Notes: generated by a model from the letters alone, not told the origin. A stretch of 8,926 nucleotides of DNA from JBALVO01 sp036961445 (GCA_036961445.1 JBALVO010000145.1:1-8926); one strand, 5' to 3'. Counted from the first letter of the stretch, positions 1 to 6,363 are shown. A program made the numbers and translations.

Positions 1-102
1 AATCGATCTGAAACTTTACCGTACCACAATGACATGAGCCTTTGAGTAGCATGCTTCCTCCAAGCTATCGTATCGTTTACTTGCGGTTGCTTTCGCAAAA
101 CC

Positions 103-120
103 GGCACTGCTGACTTGCCA
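103..120 (+). repeat. Left terminal inverted repeat of IS6 copy 1 (degenerate)
   Basis: GGCACTGCTGACTTGCCA here aligns with GGTACTGCCAACTTAACT at 7450, agreeing at about 13 of 18 positions. It lies 61 bases before the transposase GTG, against 42 bases in the other two copies, so the match is plausible but not certain. Confidence 0.45.
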
Positions 121-163
121 AGCTATACTCCCGTGCCCAGAAATTCAACATTTGGATAAAATT

Positions 164-499
164 GTGACCAGCTCCAAGCGCTACCGCTTCCCGCCCGAGA
201 TCATCAGCAACCCCTGGCAATGATCTCAGATGATATCCAGCTACCTTGTATCAGCAGCATTATGGTCGCGCCTTTAAGAGCCACCCCCAAATTTTTCGGG
301 CGGATACATGGATGGATGTGGTCGTGAAAGGATGCCTACCGGGGGCTGGAAACTCCAGATACATCCGGCGAACCTGACGTACTCGACGCCGGTGATGCGT
401 TGGGTGGTGTTGGCGGAGGTGGCTTATTTGAGAGGGAAATCACATGAGGCGAGCCAGGTAAGTGAGCGAGGCATCCGTAAGTTCAAATCAGTCAGGCAG
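164..499 (+). pseudogene. IS6-family transposase remnant (three islands)
   Basis: A GTG at 164 opens a frame reading VTSSKRYRFPPEIISNPWQ and stopping at 221-223. The KRYRFPPEIIS part matches the conserved start of IS6 transposases. From 249 another frame reads YQQHYGRAFKSHPQIFRADT and continues WMDVVVKG. This matches the family's GRAFA..L...P..DTWHLDEV.VKI segment with its first catalytic Asp, with a residue missing after it. From 437 a further frame reads KSHEASQVSERGIRKFKSVR, the conserved segment just after the catalytic Glu (family: NRAE.SH..TR.RER..RKFKS..Q). Between 336 and 436 similarity is doubtful; GEPDVLD at about 379-399 may echo the family's DGEVLDV. There are several frame changes and large internal losses, so the gene is dead. 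Confidence 0.7.
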
Positions 500-901
500 G
501 TTTTGCTGGTCGATCATTGCTTCTTTGGCCTCGCAGTCACCGCTACAGGTTTTGATCATCAACACGGTGATCGTGCCTATCGCAATCATTGCTAAAGCAA
601 AAAGCTTCAGGCGTGTATCTTCGATAGCGAGGGTAACAGATGCACTGCCGGCAACAAGCATGGCACACAGTGCCACGATTTTGGTGCGCAGTGAGATGCA
701 GCGATTCGCCTCCCAGTTACGAATCATGGCCCCAAACATCTCACTGTCCAGCAGTCGCTGATGCCATTTTTCGGAGGAACGCGCGAAAAACCAGGCCGCT
801 AGCAGAACGAAAGGCGTGCTGGGTAGTATTGGCAAAACGATACCAAGGCCACCCAGGAGGAGAAAGGCGAAGCCCAGGGGCTTATAGAGTTTCCTTCTCA
901 T
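488..901 (-). CDS. YbaN-like DUF454 inner-membrane protein
   Basis: This is a 137-residue hydrophobic protein from ATG 899-901. The family signature is clear: a first membrane stretch of about residues 10-40 containing GIVLPILPSTPFVLLAAWFF, followed by ARSS (about 41-44), then FGAMIRNWE. Two more hydrophobic segments lie at about residues 73-93 and 100-117. DUF454/YbaN proteins are small inner-membrane proteins with no firmly assigned function. The frame can be extended to a TTG at 940, but the family normally begins at MRR. A good GGAGG site (934-938 as read on this strand) instead precedes an 8-codon mini-ORF (ATG 929, stop 906) ending a few bases before ATG 901, so translational coupling is possible. 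The last residues, NLPD and the stop, read antisense through the transposase remnant ending at 499, so the natural C-terminus was probably replaced. It is divergent from the carbonic anhydrase gene. Confidence 0.8.
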   Translation of the reverse strand: MRRKLYKPLGFAFLLLGGLGIVLPILPSTPFVLLAAWFFARSSEKWHQRLLDSEMFGAMIRNWEANRCISLRTKIVALCAMLVAGSASVTLAIEDTRLKLFALAMIAIGTITVLMIKTCSGDCEAKEAMIDQQNLPD

Positions 902-905
902 GGTG

Positions 906-938
906 TCATCGAGTGGCCAAAAAACGCATGTAGCCTCC
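906..938 (-). promoter_or_regulatory. GGAGG site and 7-residue leader ORF before the YbaN-like gene
   Basis: On the minus strand a GGAGG lies four bases before ATG 927-929. This frame encodes MRFLATR and stops (TGA) at 906-908, a few bases before the ATG of the YbaN-like gene, which itself has no clear ribosome-binding site. The layout fits translational coupling of the main gene to a leader peptide. Alternatively the GGAGG is chance and translation begins at TTG 940. Confidence 0.3.
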
Positions 939-968
939 AATTGTATGTCGGCTTAATTTACCGGAATA

Positions 969-996
969 TTGTTTCAAGTAGTAGGGCAGATATATT
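969..996 (+). promoter_or_regulatory. Candidate sigma-70 promoter for the carbonic anhydrase gene
   Basis: TTGTTT at 969-974 is followed by a 16-base spacer and TATATT at 991-996. The -10 hexamer matches five of six consensus bases, while the -35 is weak. It lies in the divergent gap and would give a leader of about 120 bases before ATG 1124. That leader contains two short stems (GGGAG/CTCCC at about 1018-1030 and CCCG/CGGG at about 1028-1042). Confidence 0.35.
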
Positions 997-1123
997 GCTT
1001 GATAGGGTGCGAAAGGGGGAGTGCTCCCGTCCTTTTCGGGAATATTTTGTGAGAATGATTTGCTGGATACGTTGTGGTTGTCGGTCTATGCTGTTTGCAA
1101 TAACAAGCCCAGGAGCGCAAACG

Positions 1124-1660
1124 ATGAGTTGGATTTCAAAGATAGCAGGATGTTTTGCCATGTTACTCATACTGGCGGCACAGGCGGATGAGGGCAGTGC
1201 TCACTGGGCCTACACGGGTGAGCTTGGCCCTGAGCACTGGGGTGACCTATCTCCGAATTTCGTCCAATGTAAAGTGGGGTTGAATCAGTCTCCGATCAAT
1301 ATCGTAGATGCCTTCGATGCCGATTTACCCACACTGAAGTTGGATTACAACACGTCGACAGTAGATCTGGTAAATAACGGCCACACAGCCCAGGCCAACG
1401 TGCAACCGGGCAACTACCTCAGGGTGGGTGGGGAGGTATTCGAACTCCTACAGTTCCATGTGCACACACCCAGTGAACATCGGATCAATGGCAAATCTTT
1501 TCTGATGGAGACTCACTATGTGCACCGCAATGAGAAGGGTGAGCTGGCGGTGCTGGCGCTACTCCACGACGAGGGGCCTCCAAGTGAAGTTTTGGACATG
1601 TTCGAGCGAGAGATTCCCGAAGAGATTAACAAGCCTTTGCCCAGGGTGGTGCTCGAGTGA
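1124..1660 (+). CDS. Secreted alpha-carbonic anhydrase with internal deletion, probably inactive
   Basis: The 178-residue product starts at ATG 1124, nine bases after AGGAG at 1110-1114. The frame is open further upstream, but the extra residues do not resemble the family. Residues 1-21 form a Sec signal peptide (hydrophobic core CFAMLLILAAQA), so the enzyme would act in the periplasm, interconverting CO2 and bicarbonate. Family landmarks: HW at 27-28, QSPINI at 55-60, NNGHT at 84-88 (H87 matches the proton-shuttle His), zinc ligands H112 and H114 in FHVHTPSEH, and H131 in METHYVH. After residue about 164 the sequence jumps to EEINKPLPRVVLE, which matches the extreme C-terminus of the family (…NNRPVQPLNARVVIE in Neisseria). 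About 65 residues are absent, including the LTTPPC.EGV..W segment with the active-site Thr and the Cys that normally pairs with the one at C49. Typical precursors are about 245 residues. The reading frame is intact but activity is doubtful. Confidence 0.82.
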   Translation: MSWISKIAGCFAMLLILAAQADEGSAHWAYTGELGPEHWGDLSPNFVQCKVGLNQSPINIVDAFDADLPTLKLDYNTSTVDLVNNGHTAQANVQPGNYLRVGGEVFELLQFHVHTPSEHRINGKSFLMETHYVHRNEKGELAVLALLHDEGPPSEVLDMFEREIPEEINKPLPRVVLE

Positions 1661-1805
1661 TACTCACAAAGTAGCTGTTGCTGACACAGACTAGAAGTTC
1701 TCTCCGTCACATATGCGCGCACCTGAGACGAAATCGGCCTGCTTCAATAAAATATCGCTGCGTTACAAATATCTGTCGAGGTGATGTGATAGAAGGAGAT
1801 TGACT

Positions 1806-2192
1806 ATGAACTACATTAAGCCCTATTTAATTTTTAACTGTGCGGTCTGGATGCCCTGGGGGCTTATATGCATTTTCGATACCGGCCAGATCGCCAGTAT
1901 CATTGGTGTCACCAGCGTAGATGCAACAGGAAACACAGATCTTCGCGTAATGTATGGTGGATTCCAGTTCGCCGTGGGTTTAATGGCCGCTGCCGCACTC
2001 TACGAGCAGCGTCTCTTCAAAAACTTTGTATACGCTTTGGCTTTCCTGGGTAGTTGCATGGCCATTAGTCGCAGCTATGGCCTGTTGATAGATGGCAGCA
2101 GCACGGTATACACATGGGGTGTACTGTTCTTTGAGGCCTTTGCGGGTATTACGGGGATACTTTGGCTCAGGCTGCTGTCCCGTCAGAAATAA
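1806..2192 (+). CDS. DUF4345 family small membrane protein
   Basis: This is a 128-residue protein with about four predicted membrane segments (roughly residues 6-24, 50-66, 73-90 and 102-124). ATG 1806 is chosen because AAGGAG at 1794-1798 lies seven bases upstream; a TTG at 1800 in the same frame is too close to that site. DLRVMYGGFQFAVGL at residues 45-59 matches the conserved core of DUF4345 (…DLRAEYGGLQLGLGL…), a family of small integral membrane proteins without known function. The protein is about the usual family length and looks intact. It lies 145 bases after the carbonic anhydrase gene and just before the large secreted protein gene, on the same strand, so co-transcription is possible but not shown. 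Confidence 0.75.
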   Translation: MNYIKPYLIFNCAVWMPWGLICIFDTGQIASIIGVTSVDATGNTDLRVMYGGFQFAVGLMAAAALYEQRLFKNFVYALAFLGSCMAISRSYGLLIDGSSTVYTWGVLFFEAFAGITGILWLRLLSRQK

Positions 2193-2235
2193 ATACACAT
2201 CTTATTTGGATGAAACTGTGAGTATCGATACGAGA

Positions 2236-4203
2236 ATGTTGCAGACTGTGTTGTCTCTGGCCAGTTTTCTAATTGCTTTACTGCCGCTCCCCCTACACGC
2301 AGCAAGCGAAAACCTGGTGGTTGCGCCATTTTCAAGATCTGCACAGGCACCGATAGATGAAGCGTTTGACAGTGTAACCAGTAGTCATAACATCCAGGAT
2401 GCGACTGTTGACTGGCTTAGTGAGATGCCGGTCGGCTTTCAGGCAAAGCGGAATTCCTCCTACCCTTGGGGGACCACCACATACGGTGCAAATGAACTAT
2501 GGGTTGGTACAATCGCTCAGGGCTGGTGTATCTGGCCAGTTCAGAACCTCAATCTCCCGATGTACCTGAGCACCTACCAGAGCACGTTCACTGGCTGCTC
2601 TGCACAAGGGGTTCTGTCTACCCCCTCCTTGATTTATATCTTTAACCTCGAAAATGGCTCTCATGAACTGATCCATGAGGGAACGCTGACTAGCGGTGGC
2701 AAGGAGTATGCACAGGCAACACAGCCCCATGACGAAATGTCTGCCCTATCGATTATGGGGTTGCGGGCGGCTGGCAGCTATGGCGATTTAATATTCTTTG
2801 CCGGTCATCACTTACACAGTGGAGGAGAGGGCTGGCTGCGCATCTTCGTGTTTAATGCAAAGAAGCGCTCCTTCCTGGGTTATCGAGAGCTGCGCGGCGA
2901 TACCACAAGACGATTTAAAGTCATTACTGACGAGAATGGTGATACGGCTTTTTACACCATTATTGGCGCTGAAACAGGCATGACCCAGAATGGTGACGGG
3001 CCAACTGTCATGCTGCGCTGGATCGGCACTCCAGAGAAGCCGTTTGCAGGTGGTAACTACCTGCAAACTGATAATGGCAAAGGTGCGGGGTGGGATGTCG
3101 TATCGGTGCCGGAACTGGATGGAAATTTTGGCATGATTGGTGACTTCAAGCAGTTCACCCACGTTGATGGTACCGAACGGCTGATTATGTCCTCCGCATC
3201 TCACCCGCATTTGTATGACCCCGATACTGGCAAGCGCGATTCCTCAAAACATGAATCCGTCATGCTGATGTCTGCGCCTGTCCCTGTGGGCGGTTGGACC
3301 CGAAACAAGCCCATGAACTTCGATATCGTCTTCAACATGGGCCGCTATGACCCTGATGTTAAGGGGAGCTGGGGTGCCAAATGGGGGACGACGAATTTTC
3401 ACAACGGGTATATCTACTTCGGCACATACCATCAGGGAACCAGCGCGGGTTTTTCCCACTTCAAAGAAGCGGATCCGGACCTGTTTGACCAATTGACAAA
3501 ATCCGCTGTCGGGCTCCAAAAATACATGGCCAACCAGTGGCGTGCTTCTTCCATTTTTCGCATGAAGCTCGATGACGTGGAGGCTATTGCCAAGGGAAAT
3601 ATAAACCCGGAATTACTCTACGGTTACCGTGACTTTCAAGTGGCAAATGAATCCGGTAACTGGGAGACGCAAAGAAACAAACTCGGCGTAGACCCACTCT
3701 TCGGGGATGCGGGTATGGGTCATCCGGGAAACATTTACTCCTGGACGTCGCTGAGTAAAGACGGGCAACTGTTCTGGGGTTTTTTTGATGCCTTTTCCGG
3801 TGCACACGATCTGCTGTTCAAGGCAGATGCGAGCCGCCTGCTCCTGATGCCAGGATTTTACCTCCCCATCCCATACTGGGAATATTTTCGGGATACCAGC
3901 CAGGCGCGGGTACTCTACGATTGGGCCAAGTCTGAAATGGAGGCTAAAGGCCTGGCAAATGACTTTGTACCGGGCGGTGACCTGGTGGTGTTCGAGGGCG
4001 AGGGTAAAGCACGCGTTTTGACCAAGAACGGGTTTGGCAATCCCTGTGCTAATGGTGTGCGTAATGTTGAAGTAGTGAATGATCGCATATTTTTCGCTAC
4101 ATCTACCTGGTGTAATCTATCGGATCGGGCGGGGTTTGAGTTCTATGAGTATAAGAAAGAGCTTGATGATAAAAGACCTACTGATACAGCAGAACCAAGA
4201 TAG
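2236..4203 (+). CDS. Large secreted protein of unknown family, possibly beta-propeller
   Basis: I do not recognise this 655-residue protein. Residues 1-23 form a clear Sec signal peptide (MLQTVLSLASFLIALLPLPL then HAA before SEN), so it is exported; no lipobox or membrane anchor follows. ATG 2236 gives the tidiest signal peptide, but GTG 2218 would add six residues and neither has a strong ribosome-binding site. The open frame upstream to 2092 is an overlap with the DUF4345 gene and is discounted. The mature part is rich in Gly and aromatic residues, with repeated strand-like motifs such as GDLIFFAGHH, NGYIYFGTYH and DRIFFATSTW, consistent with a multi-bladed beta-propeller. Only four cysteines are present (98, 121, 604, 626), two near each end, suggesting two disulphides. 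The tail is charged (KKELDDKRPTDTAEPR). Its stop lies two bases before the IS6 left end at 4206, so the C-terminus may have been trimmed. Confidence 0.75.
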   Translation: MLQTVLSLASFLIALLPLPLHAASENLVVAPFSRSAQAPIDEAFDSVTSSHNIQDATVDWLSEMPVGFQAKRNSSYPWGTTTYGANELWVGTIAQGWCIWPVQNLNLPMYLSTYQSTFTGCSAQGVLSTPSLIYIFNLENGSHELIHEGTLTSGGKEYAQATQPHDEMSALSIMGLRAAGSYGDLIFFAGHHLHSGGEGWLRIFVFNAKKRSFLGYRELRGDTTRRFKVITDENGDTAFYTIIGAETGMTQNGDGPTVMLRWIGTPEKPFAGGNYLQTDNGKGAGWDVVSVPELDGNFGMIGDFKQFTHVDGTERLIMSSASHPHLYDPDTGKRDSSKHESVMLMSAPVPVGGWTRNKPMNFDIVFNMGRYDPDVKGSWGAKWGTTNFHNGYIYFGTYHQGTSAGFSHFKEADPDLFDQLTKSAVGLQKYMANQWRASSIFRMKLDDVEAIAKGNINPELLYGYRDFQVANESGNWETQRNKLGVDPLFGDAGMGHPGNIYSWTSLSKDGQLFWGFFDAFSGAHDLLFKADASRLLLMPGFYLPIPYWEYFRDTSQARVLYDWAKSEMEAKGLANDFVPGGDLVVFEGEGKARVLTKNGFGNPCANGVRNVEVVNDRIFFATSTWCNLSDRAGFEFYEYKKELDDKRPTDTAEPR

Positions 4204-4205
4204 AG

Positions 4206-4222
4206 GGTACCACCAGATTAAC
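4206..4222 (+). repeat. Left terminal inverted repeat of IS6 copy 2
   Basis: GGTACCACCAGATTAAC pairs as an inverted repeat with 6739-6758 (reverse complement GGATTCTGCCAAGTTAACTC) and as a direct match with 7450-7466. It starts two bases after the stop codon of the secreted-protein gene. Confidence 0.65.
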
Positions 4223-4310
4223 TAGTCGAAGTTGGTAGAATCGACGCATGAATACATACAAGCGCCACCGATCTCCTCCCGATATTGTCAGTTACGCAGT
4301 CTGGCTCTAC
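4206..4310 (+). mobile_element. Left end of an IS6-family element, copy 2, cut off at about 4310
   Basis: The element begins with GGTACCACCAGATTAAC at 4206-4222, agreeing with the left repeat at 7450 at 13 of 17 positions. The transposase ATG follows after 42 bases, exactly as in the copy at 7450. The stretch TTGGTAGAATCG before the ATG is also shared with that copy. IS6 similarity ends after the codons for AVWLY, at about 4310, and unrelated sequence begins there. The right-hand part at 6364-6758 could be the other half of the same element, with about 2 kb of foreign DNA in between, or could belong to a different copy. The 8 bases outside the two ends (4198-4205 and 6759-6766) do not match, so there is no target-site duplication to link them. 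Confidence 0.8.
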
Positions 4311-4328
4311 CTCGAAAGTCGAATGTAG
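4248..4328 (+). pseudogene. IS6 transposase N-terminal fragment
   Basis: ATG 4248 opens MNTYKRHRSPPDIVSYAVWL, which differs from the copy at 7492 only by F to S and I to V changes, then Y, and then leaves the family sequence with LESRM and a stop at 4326-4328. Only about 21 of roughly 235 transposase residues remain, without any part of the catalytic domain. Confidence 0.8.
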
Positions 4329-4354
4329 ATTGATACTACATACCCACCGACTTT
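4315..4354. repeat. Two-arm imperfect hairpin at the IS6 break point
   Basis: AAAGTCG (4315-4321) pairs with CGACTTT (4348-4354), and ATGTAG (4323-4328) pairs with CTACAT (4336-4341). Between the two arms there is one unpaired base on the left side and six on the right, with a 7-base loop. The structure starts within five bases of the point where IS6 similarity ends. There is no T-run after it, so it is not a standard terminator. It may mark an end of the inserted block. Confidence 0.55.
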
Positions 4355-4383
4355 GACCTATGAATCAGGGCTCTGGAGTGGGG

Positions 4384-4419
4384 TGCTATAAAAATTATAA
4401 CTTTATAATTTTTATAGCA
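4384..4419. repeat. Perfect 17-bp AT-rich palindrome
   Basis: TGCTATAAAAATTATAA (4384-4400) and its exact reverse complement (4403-4419) are separated only by CT. The 36-bp block is almost all A and T except for the outer GC pairs. Possible roles are a protein-binding operator, a cruciform, or two abutting ends of a small element. It is not a GC-rich terminator. It stands about 430 bases before the ligase gene in otherwise non-coding sequence. Confidence 0.8.
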
Positions 4420-4659
4420 TCTAGTGGACCCAGAAGAACTAGAGCTTTAGAGCGTCTTCTTATGAGGAGCAGGGAGAGGGCCGAACCTGGGTCGTAAGCT
4501 GAAGAAAGCGAAGAACTGTTTCTGTGGGGCACGGTGGAATGAACCGAAACCGAGCCTATAGCGAACCCGGCTTGTGGGTACTTTGCAGCCAGCTTCCGCA
4601 AGTCGAAGAATCGTAAACACCTTTTGAAACCGAACTCCGAACTACTTCCGAACAGAAGT
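4420..4659. other. Stretch without a supported gene
   Basis: No gene is supported here. A 91-codon frame is open on the minus strand (4395-4670), but it runs through the palindrome, has no ribosome-binding site and matches no family I know. The + strand frame from about 4430 is also nearly open, apart from two stops. A small tandem repeat, CCGAACT at 4630-4636 and 4637-4643 with a partial third copy at 4648-4653, lies just before the promoter-like site at 4660 and could be an operator. The segment could be a dead gene or a dispersed non-coding repeat. Confidence 0.4.
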
Positions 4660-4688
4660 TTGACACACAACCTGACCGCCGGTATCTA
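4660..4688 (+). promoter_or_regulatory. Candidate sigma-70 promoter for the ATP-grasp ligase gene
   Basis: A consensus TTGACA at 4660-4665 is followed by a 17-base spacer and TATCTA at 4683-4688. The -35 is perfect and the spacing ideal, but the -10 matches only at its first three bases. It would give an untranslated leader of about 120 bases before ATG 4816, meaning the ligase gene carries its own promoter within the inserted block. Confidence 0.4.
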
Positions 4689-4815
4689 TTGTTGAGCTAA
4701 TAATTCGCGATGCACACGACAAAACCGTGGCCACTACCTCTGTTGTTGAAGGACCGCCAGAGAACGCGATATCATCGGTGCCTGATCAAGTCCAGCTCGC
4801 AACCCGGAAGGCCCG

Positions 4816-6288
4816 ATGAACGAATTCCAACGTCTGCAAGCGCAAATCAGTGCGACCTATGCCCTCAACAAGCCGGGCTCCAGCACGCCTCACTGCGTCG
4901 TTGTACTTCCTTCGTTCAGTGTCGGCGAGTCGTTGCTGTCGCACTACGGCAGCCGCCTTCCTGCCCTGGAACATCGGTTCCTTGTGAGTTTGCTGTGTCT
5001 GAGAATGCCGGCAACTCGCATCCTCTACGTCTGCTCGGGTGAGCCGGCGAGCGAAGTGGTCGAGCACTATTTTTCGCTGTTGCAACCCTCCATTCAGTCA
5101 GAAGCCCGCAACCGGTTCCACATCATTGTCGTCGACGACCCGAGTTGCCGACCGGTAGCCGCCAAGCTGCTCGACCGTCCCGATCTCATAGAAGACATTT
5201 TAGCCTGGGTTGGGGATGACCCAGCGTTCATCGAACCGTGGAATGTGGCCGAGCCGGAGCAGACTCTGGCCCTGCGTCTCGGCCTGCCGCTGTTTGGTAC
5301 GCCAGCGGATCTATGGCCCATCGGCTTTAAAAGTGCAGGTCGCAAACTTTTCAGCGAGGCGGGAGTTCCCATTCCCACAGGTATCGAAGACCTGTCAACG
5401 GTAACAGCTGGCGTAGAGGCAATCGACCGATTGCGAGCATTGAAGCCGGAGCTGACGGCGGTGATCCTCAAACACGACGACTCGGGCGCCGGAGACGGCA
5501 ACGCCGTGATCCGCGTCGACGACCTGGAGCCACCGGGATCAGAGATCGCCCAACAGCGCCTGCGAAGCCGGATCAACTCGCTAGAAGACTGGTACGTCGA
5601 CGAGCTCAAACTCGGCTTCGTCGTAGAGGAAAGGATCGTCGGCGACCAGTTCTCCAGCCCAAGTGCCCAGATCGAGATCGGCGCAGACGGAGTAACAACG
5701 GTGCTATCGACGCACGAACAGATTCTGGGCGGCGACGACGGTCAGGTCTATCAGGGTTGTCGGTTCCCCGCTGCCTCTGCTTATGCCCCCGAGCTTGGCA
5801 GACATGCCTATGCAGTGGCCAATGCCCTTGCCCGACGTGGCGCCTTGGGCCGGGTGGCAATCGACTTTGTCGCTGCTTCGGTACATCGCGGGCCATGGGC
5901 GACCTACGCGATCGAGGTCAATCTCCGCAAAAGTGGTACCACCCACCCCTTCGCCGTGCTGCGACATTTGGCACCTGGCGCCTACGACCCTGAGCTAGGC
6001 GTCTACCTTGACCAGTCCGGGCAGGAGAAGTACTACACAGCAACTGATAATCTTGTCGACGAAGCGTGGACTGGGATTTCTGAGGGCGCTGTGATCGCGG
6101 CCATCGCCGCTGCCGGCCTCACCTTCGACCGCGGTTCGAGGACGGGCGTCGTGCCGCACATGCTCTCCAGTCTTGCTCTCGACGGTCGCTTCGGCATCAC
6201 CGCGATTGCCAACTCGGAAACGCGGGCAGACGAGCTCTACCAGTTGACGATTGCTGCCATCAATCAGCTGGCGATGAGCCGCAGCTGA
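4816..6288 (+). CDS. PGM1-like ATP-grasp ligase (pre-ATP-grasp plus ATP-grasp domains)
   Basis: A 490-residue soluble protein with no signal peptide. ATG 4816 follows GGAAGG at 4806-4811. The N-terminal third (about 25-165) resembles the pre-ATP-grasp Rossmann-like domain, with strands CVVVLPSF, RILYVCSG and FHIIVVDD. The ATP-grasp core follows: LFGTPADLWPIGFKSAGRKL at 159-178, the lysine strand and flexible loop VILKHDDSGAGDGNAVI at 216-232, VVEERI at 269-274, and the metal-binding part with D350 (VAIDFV) and E367/N369 in AIEVNLRKSGTTHPF. The C-terminal part (about 408-490, YTATDNLVDEAW, VVPHMLSSLALDGRFG) matches the PGM1 C-terminal region. PGM1, of pheganomycin biosynthesis, joins an unusual amino acid to the N-terminus of a peptide. 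The family forms amide bonds through acyl-phosphates, so an amide or peptide ligase is likely; the substrate cannot be told. All ATP-grasp core motifs look intact. The gene is clearly more GC-rich than its neighbours and sits between two IS6 pieces, both signs of transfer. No precursor peptide or partner biosynthetic gene is visible nearby. Confidence 0.82.
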   Translation: MNEFQRLQAQISATYALNKPGSSTPHCVVVLPSFSVGESLLSHYGSRLPALEHRFLVSLLCLRMPATRILYVCSGEPASEVVEHYFSLLQPSIQSEARNRFHIIVVDDPSCRPVAAKLLDRPDLIEDILAWVGDDPAFIEPWNVAEPEQTLALRLGLPLFGTPADLWPIGFKSAGRKLFSEAGVPIPTGIEDLSTVTAGVEAIDRLRALKPELTAVILKHDDSGAGDGNAVIRVDDLEPPGSEIAQQRLRSRINSLEDWYVDELKLGFVVEERIVGDQFSSPSAQIEIGADGVTTVLSTHEQILGGDDGQVYQGCRFPAASAYAPELGRHAYAVANALARRGALGRVAIDFVAASVHRGPWATYAIEVNLRKSGTTHPFAVLRHLAPGAYDPELGVYLDQSGQEKYYTATDNLVDEAWTGISEGAVIAAIAAAGLTFDRGSRTGVVPHMLSSLALDGRFGITAIANSETRADELYQLTIAAINQLAMSRS

Positions 6289-6363
6289 CGACTCGCTTCT
6301 CTTGTCAACGTGCACACGGACGGAATGTCATCCTGGAGATCCTCCAGACTACCGCTTCCCTGA

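Larger units (their letters stand above)
103..499 (+). mobile_element. Decayed IS6-family insertion sequence, copy 1
   Basis: The left boundary is a terminal-repeat-like stretch at 103-120 that resembles the left ends at 4206 and 7450. Three islands of IS6 transposase similarity follow, in correct order on the + strand: the N-terminus (164-223), the region of the first catalytic Asp (about 249-335), and a C-terminal scrap (437-499). No right terminal repeat is present, because similarity stops abruptly at 499 where the YbaN-like gene begins on the other strand. Total length is about 400 bp against roughly 800 bp for a complete IS6 element. Its N-terminal protein sequence differs from the copies at 4248 and 7492, so it is probably an older insertion or another subfamily. 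Confidence 0.7.

Noticed and set aside
941..1123. N-terminal extension of the carbonic anhydrase frame to 941
   Set aside because: The extra 61 residues do not resemble the family. The signal peptide begins at ATG 1124 with AGGAG upstream.
2092..2217. Upstream extension of the large secreted protein frame
   Set aside because: It overlaps the well-supported DUF4345 gene in another frame and would bury the signal peptide.
4315..4354. Integron attC site
   Set aside because: The hairpin lacks the conserved attC core ends (RYYYAAC and GTTRRRY), and no integrase gene is present.
4395..4670. 91-codon minus-strand frame
   Set aside because: It runs into the palindrome, lacks a ribosome-binding site and has no recognised family. 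It is kept only as an observation about the stretch.
4710..5042. Possible small peptide gene upstream of and overlapping the ligase, as a precursor substrate
   Set aside because: Most of it is an out-of-frame shadow of the ligase, and its composition is arbitrary.
5094..5609. 171-codon minus-strand frame
   Set aside because: It is an antisense shadow of the GC-rich ligase gene with low-complexity Ser/Arg composition.
6333..6347. CTGGAG/CTCCAG hairpin as terminator of the ligase gene
   Set aside because: There is no T-run after it, and the sequence may be part of the IS6 transposase remnant.
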